A stretch of 64,000 bases of DNA, from the NCBI GenBank assembly GCA_963765875.1, contig CAVXYK010000006.1, positions 372,001 through 436,000 on the forward strand, written 5' to 3'. Made by a program: the position numbers and the translations under genes. This stretch comes from JAWKOK01 sp963765875 (GTDB taxonomy: Bacteria > Chloroflexota > Anaerolineae > Caldilineales > Caldilineaceae). Below the pieces are notes generated by a model. That model saw nothing but the letters and a program-made list of their open reading frames with translations. It made no database searches and was not told the origin of the DNA. Shown one piece after another: positions 37,293 to 47,510 of this stretch; the stretch's first letter is position 1, and each line of letters starts with the position of its first letter.

Positions 37293-38024
37293 ATGTAGCA
37301 GTGGAGCGATAGCACTGATCACCGCCCGCTCCACCAACTGGGACGATGATCGTGACGATGATCGTGAACATGGCGAGGAAGACTGGTCGACCGACTGTTT
37401 TGGAGCGGCGTTCAAGGGGACGTTACGTTTAGAACGCTTCAAATGGATCAGTGCGACTGTAATCACGATGATAGCCGCTATCAGACCGATCATTCGGAAC
37501 CCGCTCTCAACCTGAGCAATCGCTCCTGCGGCGTGAAAGCCGATCGAGACCAGCAGAATCGTCCAGATCGTTTCGGCCACAAGCACAGCCGGGAACCAGC
37601 GTCGCAACGGCACACGCGCCAGCCCCGCAGCCACCAATGTCGGAATGATCAAGCCAAAGGTAATTTTGGCGATCAGGATCGCCTTTGCTGCATGTGTACG
37701 CATCCCATCTTCCAGCCGCAGAACCTGCTCGCGATGCAAGCCCAATCGACTTGTCAAGCCCTGCAAGCGTTTCGACTTGCCTGCATAGCCCACAGAATAC
37801 CAGAGCGCATCGCCGGCAATATTGCCGATGGCTGTAGCGACAAAGACAAGGCGGATATCCAGAAATCCGGTCGCGGCGGCTGTGGCGCCAATCAGCGTCG
37901 TGACCGGTCCCTCAGTGGCCACCAAGAGCGCGATCAGAAGATAGCTCCAGGGACCCAATCCCTGAAAGCCGCCCTGATGAAAGGACTCTATCGCCTGTTG
38001 GAATGATGCAAACATTTCATGCAT
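37284..38024 (-). CDS. VTT/DedA-family membrane protein
   Basis: 246 residues from ATG 38024. Hydrophobic segments and the DedA-like motif E-G-P-V-T-T-L-I-G-A-T-A-A, followed by G-N-I-A-G-D-A-L-W-Y-S-V-G, are characteristic of SNARE-associated/VTT proteins, which act as lipid scramblases or flippases for undecaprenyl phosphate or phospholipids. A second reentrant-like motif, F-G-L-I-I-P-T-L-V-A-A-G-L-A, carries the usual proline. The C-terminus has a serine-rich stretch and ends in the tandem repeat, so the tail may be recent. The ribosome site is weak. Confidence 0.8.
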   Translation of the reverse strand: MHEMFASFQQAIESFHQGGFQGLGPWSYLLIALLVATEGPVTTLIGATAAATGFLDIRLVFVATAIGNIAGDALWYSVGYAGKSKRLQGLTSRLGLHREQVLRLEDGMRTHAAKAILIAKITFGLIIPTLVAAGLARVPLRRWFPAVLVAETIWTILLVSIGFHAAGAIAQVESGFRMIGLIAAIIVITVALIHLKRSKRNVPLNAAPKQSVDQSSSPCSRSSSRSSSQLVERAVISAIAPLLHTY

Positions 38025-38403
38025 AACGATTCTCGTTAATCGAACCTTGCCGGCGAATCTTGAATCATGATTCGGCCGCAACAAATACGCCTGGGCAAAA
38101 TACAGTGGTAGAGTATACAACGACCTTGCATAATCAGCCAGTTCAGTTCGCTGTGGTGACATTCTGGATCGGGCTTCACAACGCCCCAATTCGCGTTTCA
38201 TATTGAACAGCGTGCTCACACAGAATATCTATACGAAAGAGCCTCATCATAAGTTCCAAGATGATGAAAACTCATTGGTTGACAACGATCATCAGTGCAT
38301 GATAGATTCAGAAACGAAGCGAGTTCAGCAAGAGAGCGGTTAATCGCACACGGAGACGCCCAGGGTCGACACATGGACGATATGTGTCGGCCTTTCGGAT
38401 TAT
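38025..38403. other. Divergent intergenic region
   Basis: TTGACA at 38280-38285 is a possible -35 for the rightward MFS gene, but the -10 at proper spacing is poor. CGACACAT (38367-38374) pairs with ATGTGTCG (38382-38389) just before the start, which could mask the ribosome site. No gene is seen. Confidence 0.4.
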
Positions 38404-39582
38404 ATGAACAATTATCGAACGCTAACCGCTGTCAACTCTCTCTTCTTCGTGGCGATCGGCATCAGCGCCCCACTGATGACTCTCTACCTGGAATCGCTCG
38501 GCGCCTCCTACTCGCAGATCTCACTGATTCTCACAACCTATGTTTTCGTACTGATCGGCAGCAACTATCTTTGGGGTCGTATCTCCGATAGGCTGGGACG
38601 ACGCAAGCCGATCCTTCTGATCGGCCTGTTGGCCGTGGCGACAGGCTTCTTTCTGCTCAGTCGAGCGCCAACCACCGGTTTCGCGTGGGCGGCGCGGTTC
38701 GTTGAGGCCGTGGGCATGGCAGCCTTCACCACGGTTGCCCTGGCCTATATGGGCGATATTCTAGAGGGCGCCGGCCAGAAAGGTCGACGCATGGGCATCT
38801 ACCGCGGCATTGGTTCGTTGGCGTTTAGCATCGGCGCGCTGATCGGGGGGCGCATTTCCGACGCCTACTCACTGTCGCTTACCTTTGCAGTCTGCTCCGG
38901 GGTCTTTTTGGCCGCTGCATTCGTTGCCCTGGCACTGGGCGAACAGCCTATAGAGAAGAGCCAAGCGCAGGTGAAGGAAACGGATACGCAGCCGACAACG
39001 GCTAAGATCAAAGTCAAGCGCGACCTACCCTATTTTTTCCTGGCAGGCGTTTTGCTCTGGACTGCCGCCCATTCGGCCTCGACATCCATGTGGCCCAACT
39101 ACATGGCTACGCTTGGCTACACGAATACGGACATCGGCACACTGTGGGGGCTGGCGGCCTTCATCGAGATGCCGGCAATGTATCTGGCGGGCGTACTTTC
39201 GGATGTGATGGGGCGTGCGTTGCTACTGGCGGCAGGCGGATTCGCCATCGCCGTCGTCCAACTCGGCTACCTGCTGGTCGCCGCCTATCTGCCCGCCCTG
39301 CTGGGCGTGCAGGTCATCCGCGGTTTCGGATTCGGGGCCTACACGTCGACAGCGATGACATTCACCGCCGAACAAGGGCAGCAGGCATCGCGCGGCAGCA
39401 ACAGCGGCCTCTTCTATATGACCGCCAGCGTAGGCCAATTGCTGGGCATGTTTCTAGGCGGACAACTGGTCCAGTTTCTCGGCTTTGATGCACTCTATAC
39501 AGTCTGTTTCCTCTTCGCCATCAGCAGCGGCTTCTGCTTTCTTGCCCTACGAAGAAATACGGCAAGGTCAACGAATTCGTAG
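38404..39582 (+). CDS. MFS transporter
   Basis: 392 residues with 12 membrane segments. The loop motif W-G-R-I-S-D-R-L-G-R-R-K is the standard MFS A-motif after segment 2, with a counterpart L-S-D-V-M-G-R-A after segment 8. Segment 4 has the proton-coupled exporter-like pattern R-G-I-G-S-L-A-F-S-I-G-A. It lies 69 bases upstream of two Gfo/Idh/MocA genes in the same direction. This suggests import or export of a sugar or cyclitol oxidised by them (inference). Confidence 0.88.
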   Translation: MNNYRTLTAVNSLFFVAIGISAPLMTLYLESLGASYSQISLILTTYVFVLIGSNYLWGRISDRLGRRKPILLIGLLAVATGFFLLSRAPTTGFAWAARFVEAVGMAAFTTVALAYMGDILEGAGQKGRRMGIYRGIGSLAFSIGALIGGRISDAYSLSLTFAVCSGVFLAAAFVALALGEQPIEKSQAQVKETDTQPTTAKIKVKRDLPYFFLAGVLLWTAAHSASTSMWPNYMATLGYTNTDIGTLWGLAAFIEMPAMYLAGVLSDVMGRALLLAAGGFAIAVVQLGYLLVAAYLPALLGVQVIRGFGFGAYTSTAMTFTAEQGQQASRGSNSGLFYMTASVGQLLGMFLGGQLVQFLGFDALYTVCFLFAISSGFCFLALRRNTARSTNS

Positions 39583-39651
39583 AATCTGCCGAGCAAAGAA
39601 AATCCTAAAGAAGATTTCATTCTGCCATAATTCTCTTTCATAGGAGGAACA

Positions 39652-40668
39652 ATGACTCGAATTGGTGTTATTGGAACCGGTGCAATCGCCCGCGTGCATC
39701 TTGATGCCTGGACGCGGATACCGGTCGATCTGGTCGGCTACTACGACATTGACCAAGCAGCGGCCGAGAATGCGGCCAGTCTCTACGGCGGCATCGCCTA
39801 CGAACGGCTTGAAGATCTGTTGGCTGCCGTAGACATGGTCGACATCTGTACGCCAGGCACGGCACACAAGGAACCGGTGCTGGCTGCGGCCGCGGCCGGC
39901 AAAGCCGTCATCTGCGAGAAGCCGCTGGCCCGGACGTTGGCGGACGCCCAGGAGATTGTCGACGGCTGCGAGGCCGCGGGCGTCCCTCTGTATGTGGCCC
40001 ATGTCGTCCGTTTCTTTCCCGAGTTTGCTCTGGCAAAGGCCCAGCTTGATAGCGGAGCCATCGGTGAACCAGCGGTAATACGCACCACGCGTGCAGGCAG
40101 CTTCCCGCGGCCAGGCGGCGAATTCTCTAGCGACTACTACGCTGATTTCAACAGCAGCGGCGGGGTCATCCATGACGTGGCCATCCACGACATTGACTTC
40201 CATCGCTGGTGCTTCGGTGAGGTGGTGCGCGTCTTCACCCGCGGCACGACCTTCTCCGAGGAGCCTCGCAATGACCATGCCCTGATCGTGCTGCGTTTTG
40301 AAAACGGCGCAATCGGCCATATTCAGGCCAGTTGGGCCCATCCGGCCGGCCTGTTTCGCACACGGCTGGAAATCGCCGGCACCCAAGGCCTGGTCGAATG
40401 GGATTCGCTGGAATCGCCCTCGCTGGTCTCGCACAAGCGCAACCCAGCGGACAGGGGACTCAAACGGGAAGAGCGCAACCCCATTTCACCAGACGAACAC
40501 CCATACTATGCGGAGCTTGCCCATTTCGTCGATTGTTTCGAACGCGACGTCCCCGCACGTGTGACCGCCCACGATGCGCTGATGGCTGTTAAGGTCTCGC
40601 TGGCCGCGATTGAATCCATGCGTACCGGCCTGCCGGTCGACATGGCAACATTTGAGGAGGTGGCATAA
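39652..40668 (+). CDS. Gfo/Idh/MocA-family oxidoreductase (1)
   Basis: 338 residues. N-terminal Rossmann motif I-G-V-I-G-T-G-A-I-A, the family motif C-E-K-P-L-A-R-T with the catalytic lysine, and G-G-V-I-H-D-V-A-I-H-D-I-D, whose aspartate and histidine complete the site. AGGAGG precedes the ATG. The family oxidises sugars or inositols or reduces keto sugars using NAD(P). The stop shares one base with the next start (TAATG), so translation is coupled. Substrate unknown. Confidence 0.92.
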   Translation: MTRIGVIGTGAIARVHLDAWTRIPVDLVGYYDIDQAAAENAASLYGGIAYERLEDLLAAVDMVDICTPGTAHKEPVLAAAAAGKAVICEKPLARTLADAQEIVDGCEAAGVPLYVAHVVRFFPEFALAKAQLDSGAIGEPAVIRTTRAGSFPRPGGEFSSDYYADFNSSGGVIHDVAIHDIDFHRWCFGEVVRVFTRGTTFSEEPRNDHALIVLRFENGAIGHIQASWAHPAGLFRTRLEIAGTQGLVEWDSLESPSLVSHKRNPADRGLKREERNPISPDEHPYYAELAHFVDCFERDVPARVTAHDALMAVKVSLAAIESMRTGLPVDMATFEEVA

Positions 40669-41747
40669 TGGATGACAGAATGATCCGTATCGGTCTGTTG
40701 AGTTTTGCGCACCTGCATGCCGCCGGCTATGCAGGCCACCTCCAGAAGCAATCCGGCGTGGAAATCGTCGGCCTTTGGAACGAGGAGGATGGGATCGCCG
40801 AAGAGATGGCCGCTCGCTATGACATCAAGCGCTATGGCTCGCCGGGCGCACTCATCAGTGCCGGCTTGGACGGCGTAGTGATCTGTTCGGAAAACGTCAA
40901 CCACCGGCCGCTGGTCGAACTGGCTGCCGGCAAAGTGCCCTACATTCTGTGCGAAAAACCGATCGCGACGACTGTGGCCGATGGTCAGGCCATGATCGAC
41001 ATCTGCCGCCAACGCGGATCCAAGCTCCAGATTGCGTTTCCGGTTCGATTCCATCCGGTCTTCGTCCAGCTGAAAGAGATGCTCGATCGAGGCGATCTGG
41101 GCCGAGTACTCAGTGTTGAGTGCACAAATCATGGCTCCCTACCGGGCGGCTGGTTTGTCGAGGAGAATCTCTCAGGCGGCGGCGCCGTTATCGACCACAC
41201 CGTCCACGTCATCGACCTGTTGCGCTGGTTCTGGGATACGGAAGTCACCGAGGTCTTCGCTGAAGTCGGAGACAGTCTGGTCCATCCAGATCTGGGCATT
41301 GATGACGCCGGCATGCTCTCCTTCACGCTGGACAACGGTGTCTACGGCACGTTGGATACCAGTTGGTCACGCCCCTCGTCCTACACAACCTGGGGTGACG
41401 TCAAGATCGAAGTCATTGCCGAAGGCGGCGTACTCTATGCCGACATGTCCAAGCAGCATGTTAGCGTCAGCGCCAATCAGGTGGGCCAGACCCGTTGGCA
41501 CGGCTGGGGCGGCAACATGGATGCGGGCTTGATCGCAGATTTCATTGAAACTATCCGCCAACAACGAGCGCCGTCGATCAGCGGAGAGGACGGATTGCGG
41601 GCCCTCGAAGTGGCCCTGGCCGCCTATGATTCTGCAGGGAGCGGTCTGCCCAAAAGCATCACGAGAGTTGGTAGCCCTGGGGTCAAGAGCAACTACCCTG
41701 CAGAAACGCAGAGAAAACACAGAGATATGTCACAGAGAGCATCGTAG
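40668..41747 (+). CDS. Gfo/Idh/MocA-family oxidoreductase (2)
   Basis: 359 residues, coupled to the preceding paralogue. C-E-K-P-I-A-T-T is the catalytic-lysine motif and G-G-G-A-V-I-D-H-T-V-H-V-I-D supplies the acid/base residues; the N-terminal Rossmann motif is weaker (L-L-S-F-A-H-L-H-A-A-G). The last 20 or so residues run into a repeat-like CACAGAGA stretch and may not be original. It is probably a partner to its neighbour acting on the same sugar series. It ends 18 bases before the next start. Confidence 0.9.
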   Translation: MDDRMIRIGLLSFAHLHAAGYAGHLQKQSGVEIVGLWNEEDGIAEEMAARYDIKRYGSPGALISAGLDGVVICSENVNHRPLVELAAGKVPYILCEKPIATTVADGQAMIDICRQRGSKLQIAFPVRFHPVFVQLKEMLDRGDLGRVLSVECTNHGSLPGGWFVEENLSGGGAVIDHTVHVIDLLRWFWDTEVTEVFAEVGDSLVHPDLGIDDAGMLSFTLDNGVYGTLDTSWSRPSSYTTWGDVKIEVIAEGGVLYADMSKQHVSVSANQVGQTRWHGWGGNMDAGLIADFIETIRQQRAPSISGEDGLRALEVALAAYDSAGSGLPKSITRVGSPGVKSNYPAETQRKHRDMSQRAS

Positions 41748-41765
41748 AGCGAAAACAGAGGAACC

Positions 41766-43983
41766 ATGAAAGCATTGATACTAGCGGCAGGCTCGCACGA
41801 GCATCGGCATTCGCAGGGGACGACTGAGACCTGGGTGCTACAGCCATTGGGCGACTATGCAATCATCGACTACGTCGTCCAGATTGGCCGAGACCATCGT
41901 CCAGCCGGAAGGGATCTACATTGTCACCAGCGCGCTCAGCGATGAGATCATGGTCCACTTGAACAGCCATTTTGGGCATGACCGCTTTCAATATGTCGTC
42001 CAGAGCGAAGCGCGCGGCACAGGGGACGCCGTACTCCAGGCCCGGGGCGGTCTGGCCGATTATGACGGCCCCCTTCTGATTCTCTACGCCGACACGCCAC
42101 TCCTGCGCGAGTCCTCTCTGCGCGGACTTGTGACGCGTCATCTGCTCAAGGACTCAACATTCACACTGCTTAGCGCGAATGCAGAAGGGAATCAGCCGTA
42201 CGGCAGAATCATCCGCGATGCAACCAACCGCATTGTCGACATCGTCGAACCGACAGATGAGACTGAACTTTTGCAACCGGCTGCTGAAGGAGCAAACGTA
42301 AGCGCTGAACTGAATATCGGCGCCTATGTCGCGGAGACAGGTCGACTGTGGCCTGCACTTCAAAACAGCGCATCGGCTCCCGACGCCGCGCACCGGTTAA
42401 CTGATGTTGTATCCCGTCTGGCGGCCGATGGTCTGGTCATCGAGAGCTACTGCGCTCTGGATCCTGATGAACTCCAGGGCATCAACACGGCTGACGAACT
42501 AGAGCGTGCCGCGTTCATCCTCCAGAAACGACAACTTCGACCGCACAGGACGGAAGAGCACAACTTGATCCGCTTTGGAACCGGCGGATGGCGGGCGCGG
42601 ATCGGTGAAGGCTTCACGCTGGACAACGTGCGCAGGCTCTGCCAGGCTCTGGCCAATCAGGTCACCCGAAGCGGTCGAGAAGCCGACGGCGTGCTCATCG
42701 GCTATGACCGGCGTTTCCTTGGCGACGTTGCCGCCCATGCTGCGGCGGAAGTCTTTGCCGGAAACAACATCCCGGTCCAACTCCTCAACGAAGATGTGCC
42801 CACTCCCCTGGTGACCTACGCCACGGCCAAGAAGCAGTTTGCATACGGTCTTATGTTTACCGCCAGCCACAACCCGGCACATTGGAATGGTCTCAAGGTC
42901 TTTGCCACCGACGGCTCGCTGCCGCTGGATGATGAGACAATTCTGATAACAGATGAAGCCAATGCGCTCCACCCTCACGAAGTCGTCAAGGTCGAGTTGG
43001 AGACTGCCCTGAGCAGCGGCATGGCGCGAGAGGTTGACTACACGAATGCCTACGTGGACGCGGTCGAGGCGCTAATCGACATGCAGGCAATCCGCGACGC
43101 GGGCCTGCGTGTGGTGGTCGACCCGATGTACGGCGTGGGCCAGGTGACGCTGGAGATCGTGCTCATCGAAGCCCGTTGTCGGGTGGCCACGATCCACAGC
43201 CGCCACGATCCGCTCTTCGGCGGTCGCTCCCCCGCCCCGGATTCCAACAAGCTGGATCACCTGATCCAGAGTGTGCAGGAGACCGGCTACGACCTGGGAC
43301 TGGCCATGGACGGGGATGCAGATCGCATCGCCATCGTCGATGGCAAGGGCAATTTCATCACGACCAACGAGCTACTTCTCCTGCTCTACTACTATCTGCA
43401 TGAGGTGCGTGGAGAAGCGGGTGGCGTGACCAGAAACCTGGCCACAACACATCTCCTCGACAGGCTGGCGGCCCATGTGGGCGAGACCTGCTACGAAGTG
43501 CCGGTCGGCTTCAAGCACCTGGCCGCCAGCATGAAAGAGAACGATGTGCTGCTAGCCGGTGAGAGCAGCGGCGGGCTGAGCATTCGCGGCCACATCCTGG
43601 GCAAGGACGGCATCTTCGCCTGCGCCCTGGTCGTCGAAATGATGGCACGCACAGGCCGCACCATCTCGGACATGCTCGACGAGATCTACGCCATTACGGG
43701 ACGCTTGGTCAGCCGAGAGGTCAACCTGCCGGCCACATCTGAGATGAAAGTCATGGTACCGCGCATGTTGGAGGCCGCAGATCTGAGCGAAATCGCCGGC
43801 TATCCTGTCGACCGTATCGCCCACGAAGACGGGGCCAAATTCTATCTTGAAAACGATAACTGGCTGCTGCTACGCTTCTCCGGCACCGAGCCCCTACTGC
43901 GCATCTTCGCCGAAGCCGACAGCGAAGAGAAGGTTGACGCGTTGATTGGGTGGGCGGAGAAGTTGGTGGCGTTGGAGCAATAG
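41766..43983 (+). CDS. GlmU-like nucleotidyltransferase domain fused to phosphohexomutase (GlmM/ManB-type), one frameshift
   Basis: ATG 41766 has AGAGGAACC upstream. The first 38 codons are joined to the main frame by removing one base near 41882. Residues about 1-245 match the GlmU pyrophosphorylase fold: L-I-L-A-A-G, S-E-A-R-G-T-G-D-A-V-L-Q-A, L-Y-A-D-T-P-L-L, Y-G-R-I-I-R-D, L-N-I-G-A-Y. However, the G-x-G-T-R-M and P-K active-site residues are replaced. From residue about 265 it is a complete phosphohexomutase: T-A-S-H-N-P phosphoserine, D-G-D-A-D-R metal loop, G-E-S-S-G-G-L sugar loop, R-F-S-G-T-E-P phosphate loop. The left-handed beta-helix acetyltransferase of GlmU is absent. A sugar-1-phosphate role is inferred. 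Confidence 0.85.
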
Positions 43984-44146
43984 AAGTGCTGCTTGCTTCG
44001 TACTGCGTGAGGTTTCCGGGTAGCATCCGTTTACACTTTGCCAAATGGTTTCCAATCGGGAAGCTGCATTCTCGACGAGACCTCAAGCAGCACGCAGCAA
44101 GTAGCAAGTAGCCCCCACCAATCACACTTACCCGAAAGGAATCACA

Positions 44147-45460
44147 ATGCCCCAACCACTCGAACTCGTTCTCATGGGCGCTGGACAGCGCGGTGCTTCA
44201 GCTTATGCGTCGTACGCGTTCTCACATGCGGATGAGATCCGCTTTGTTGCAGTTGCCGAGCCCAATCCCGATCGCCGCAAGCAGTTCGCGGACGAACATG
44301 ATATCGACGACGCCTATTGCTTCGAATCCTGGGAGGAACTGACCGCCAAAGGGCAACTGGGCAAGGGCGCCATTGTCGCAACCCAGGACCAGATGCATGT
44401 CGAGCCGGCCTTTGCCGCCATGGAGGCGGGCTATGACGTGCTGCTGGAGAAGCCCATGGCCCATACGCTGGACGGTTGCGTCAAATTGGTGCAGACGGCC
44501 GAGCAGACCGGGCGCTCGCTCCAGATCTGCCATGTGTTGCGCTACTCACCCTTTTGGAAGACGCTCAAACAGGTGCTCGACTCGGGCCGCCTCGGCGAGA
44601 TTGTCACGGTGGAGCATCGCGAGAACGTCTCCTACTGGCACATGTCTCACAGTTTCGTGCGCGGCAATTGGGGCAACACGGCTGCGTCCAGCCCCATGAT
44701 TCTGGCCAAATGCTGTCACGATATGGATATCCTCTACTGGAATCTGGGCGGAAGACCCAAGCGACTCAGTTCCTTCGGCTCACTCTTCCATTATCGATCC
44801 GAATCGGTCGGCCCGGAGATTCCGCTGCGCTGCACCGACGGCTGTCCGATCGAAGAGAGCTGCCCTTTCTCAGCCATCGGCATCTACATGGAAGGCCGGC
44901 CATTCCAGAAGATGGAGGGCTCATCCCTGGTCAAGTCCATCGACATGGAACGACCCATGACCTGGCCCTTCACCGTCATCGCCGACGATCCGACAGTCGA
45001 GAATCGGCTAAACGCGCTCAAGACCGGACCGTACGGTCGCTGCGTCTACCACTGCGACAATGATGTAGTCGATCATCAGGTTGTGAATATGGAGTGGAGC
45101 ACGGGCGCAACCGTCTCCATGGTGATGCAGGGGCACTCGAATGAAGAGAATCGCTCGATGCGTTACGACGGCACAAAGGCGACGCTGCGCGCCCGCTTTG
45201 GCGACCCGTCCGAGATCACCGTCTACGATCACGGTGGGGCCGAGGAGACAATTGTCATCCCCGAAGAAGGATCCGGCCACGGCGGCGGCGACGCCGGCAT
45301 CATGGCCGACTGGATCAAGGTGCTACGTGGCGAGGCGGATGCATTGACCAGCGCGCGTGAGTCGCTGGAGAGCCACCTCATGGCCTTCGCCGCCGAGGAG
45401 GCGCGCTTGAACGCGACGGTAGTGGATATGGCGGAGTTTCGGGCGCGAGCGGAAGGATGA
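44147..45460 (+). CDS. Gfo/Idh/MocA-family oxidoreductase (3)
   Basis: 437 residues, longer than the other two. Rossmann part L-M-G-A-G-Q-R-G-A, catalytic L-E-K-P-M-A-H-T, and K-C-C-H-D-M-D-I-L for the second active-site element. Four further cysteines cluster at C-T-D-G-C-P-I-E-E-S-C and C-V-Y-H-C, hinting at a metal site in an inserted region. AAAGGAATC precedes the ATG. It is separated from the first two by the mutase fusion, but all run the same way. Confidence 0.88.
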   Translation: MPQPLELVLMGAGQRGASAYASYAFSHADEIRFVAVAEPNPDRRKQFADEHDIDDAYCFESWEELTAKGQLGKGAIVATQDQMHVEPAFAAMEAGYDVLLEKPMAHTLDGCVKLVQTAEQTGRSLQICHVLRYSPFWKTLKQVLDSGRLGEIVTVEHRENVSYWHMSHSFVRGNWGNTAASSPMILAKCCHDMDILYWNLGGRPKRLSSFGSLFHYRSESVGPEIPLRCTDGCPIEESCPFSAIGIYMEGRPFQKMEGSSLVKSIDMERPMTWPFTVIADDPTVENRLNALKTGPYGRCVYHCDNDVVDHQVVNMEWSTGATVSMVMQGHSNEENRSMRYDGTKATLRARFGDPSEITVYDHGGAEETIVIPEEGSGHGGGDAGIMADWIKVLRGEADALTSARESLESHLMAFAAEEARLNATVVDMAEFRARAEG

Positions 45461-45540
45461 AACGGATGACAAGATGAAGGGGTGAGGGGGCGACAGAGAC
45501 TTGGAATCTTTCACCCTGTCACCCCCTCACCTTGTCACAT
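45455..45540. terminator. Hairpin between convergent genes
   Basis: GATGACAAGATGAAGGGGTG...GCGACAGAG is complementary, with mismatches, to CTGTCACCCCCTCACCTTGTCAC. It sits exactly where two convergent genes end and could act as a two-way terminator, but it lacks a long T-run. Confidence 0.5.
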
Positions 45541-47449
45541 CTTCGGTATCCAGACGCGCATGGCGTTGGCGCCACGATTCGCCCATGCGAAATAGGGTAT
45601 CGCCTTTAGCGTTAGCGGTTCGCCATGGGTGTTGCGGTTGTTGGCGTAGGGCGATACATGCCGCCGGCCCAGGCATCCAGATCGACCGCCGAACCGACCA
45701 CATCTACGGTAACCACACCGCCCAGCAAGTCGGGATCCCATCTAGTCGACCAGCGGACCATCGGCATCGATCTGCACGTCGAGCAGATCAATGGACGTAT
45801 CCTGGTCCACTTCTTCCAAACAGTAGACGACCGGTCCGCGCTGAATCGCCACCGCGCCACGAATTTCATCGACACGCGGGTGGCCGGTCATGAGCACCGG
45901 CTTCATGGCCAGATCCAGATCGACGACATCGCCGGGCTGCCAGACCCGCGCCAGCGCAGCATAGCCTTGCTCGACTGTTGGCGCCATGGTCTCACCGTTG
46001 ACGGCGATCGTCGCCCCGACACTCCACTCAGGCAAGCGGACGCGCAGGGCCCACTCAGAGCCATCCGCCTCGTCGATGGTCAAATTGACTGCGCCCTCCC
46101 AGGGAAAATTGGCTTGCATGGTCATATTCACAGATTCACCGGTGGCCAACATCAGGTCTAGTTTCGCCGGTGCATATTGGTGAATCTGGATTCCGGTCTC
46201 GTCGGTGGAAGCGAAGTAGTGGGAGAGTGAGGCCAGCAGTCGCATGACGTTGGGCGGGCAACAGGCGCAGCCATACCATTCCGGTCGTTCGATCACCTTA
46301 TAGTAATCGATGCGATCTGGGCCCCGGCTCAGGAGCGGATTGACATAGAAATAGCGTTGTCCGTCCAGTGAAATGCCGCTGAGGAAGCCGTTGTAGAGCG
46401 TCTTCTCCAAGCAGGTCGGCGTAGCGGCTCTCGCCGGTCGCCATCAACATGCGCCAGCTCCACATGATGCTGGCGATCTGGGCGCAGGTTTCACAGTAGC
46501 AGGAATCATTGGGCAGTTCGTAGGGCTCGCCGAAGGCTTCTCCTTCATGCATCGCGCCCAGCCCGCCAGTGATGTACATCTTGCGCTCGGTCATGTCATG
46601 CCATTGGCGCAACATGGCGTCGAAGAGGGCCTGCTCACCAGTCTCCAGGAATGCATCCGTGACGCCGGCAGTGAGATAGAGCTGGCGCACGGCATGACCT
46701 TCCATGGTCGAGGCGTCGCGCACCGGCACGTGGTCCTGGTAATATTTGGTGGGCGTCCAATTGTAGATGGCCTTCAGGTGATCCTTGCCCCGTTCATCCA
46801 GGAAGAAGACGCCCAGATCCAGATAGCGCTTCTCGCCGGTCTCCCGATAGAGTTCAATCAGACCCATCTCGATCTCCGGATGGCCCGGCGTCGAATGGCG
46901 CTTGTCCGGGCCAAAGACCGAGTCGATGTTGTCGGCCAGGCGGCAGGCAATGTCGAGAAGTCGCTGATCGCCGGTCCCGCGTGCGTAGGCAACAGCGGCC
47001 TGGAAGAGGTGGCCCGCGCAATAGAGTTCATGGCCGTGCTCAATGTCGCTCCAGCGCTGCTCCGGCTTGACCACCTGCCAGTATGAATTGAGGTAGCCGT
47101 CATCTGCCTGGGCAGCCTCAAGAAGGTCAATCGCCTCATTGGCCATCCGCTCCAATTCGGCACTCGGATTGGCCGCCAGTTCGTAGCCAAGGGCCTCTAG
47201 CCATTTGTGGACATCCGAATCCATGAACATCGGTGTGCGGTACTCGCCTTCCGCCGCACCACCGGCCAATCGCAAATTGTGAAAGTTGCCGGACTTCTCA
47301 AGTTGGGCATAGCCAAAGACCAGACTAACGCTGCGGTTAATCTCCTGGCGTCTCGACCAGAAACCGTCTTGCAGTCTGACGCCGCTCAGGGGTACCGTGC
47401 GCCAACGTGCAAATGGGCTTTTAGTTGTATCGACAGGTCCAATGGGCAT
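45535..47449 (-). CDS. GH127 beta-L-arabinofuranosidase-like glycosidase (three frameshifts)
   Basis: Reading across indels near 46409 (extra base), 45748 (extra base) and about 45655 (missing base) gives about 638 residues, normal for the family. The N-terminus carries D-G-F-W-S-R-R. The zinc/cysteine site is present: C-Y-C-E-T-C-A with the glutamate, and W-Y-G-C-A-C-C-P-P-N, the catalytic cysteine cluster of GH127. The C-terminal beta domain ends with H-G-E-P-L-T-L-K-A-I-P-Y-F-A-W-A-N-R-G. It removes terminal beta-L-arabinofuranose. ATG 47449 has GAGGAG. It is in one unit with the GH51 gene. Confidence 0.9.
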
Positions 47450-47510
47450 GGTGTTGACTCCTCAATTTCTAACTGGTGATTGGGGACTGGTGATCGGGGA
47501 CTAGGGATTA

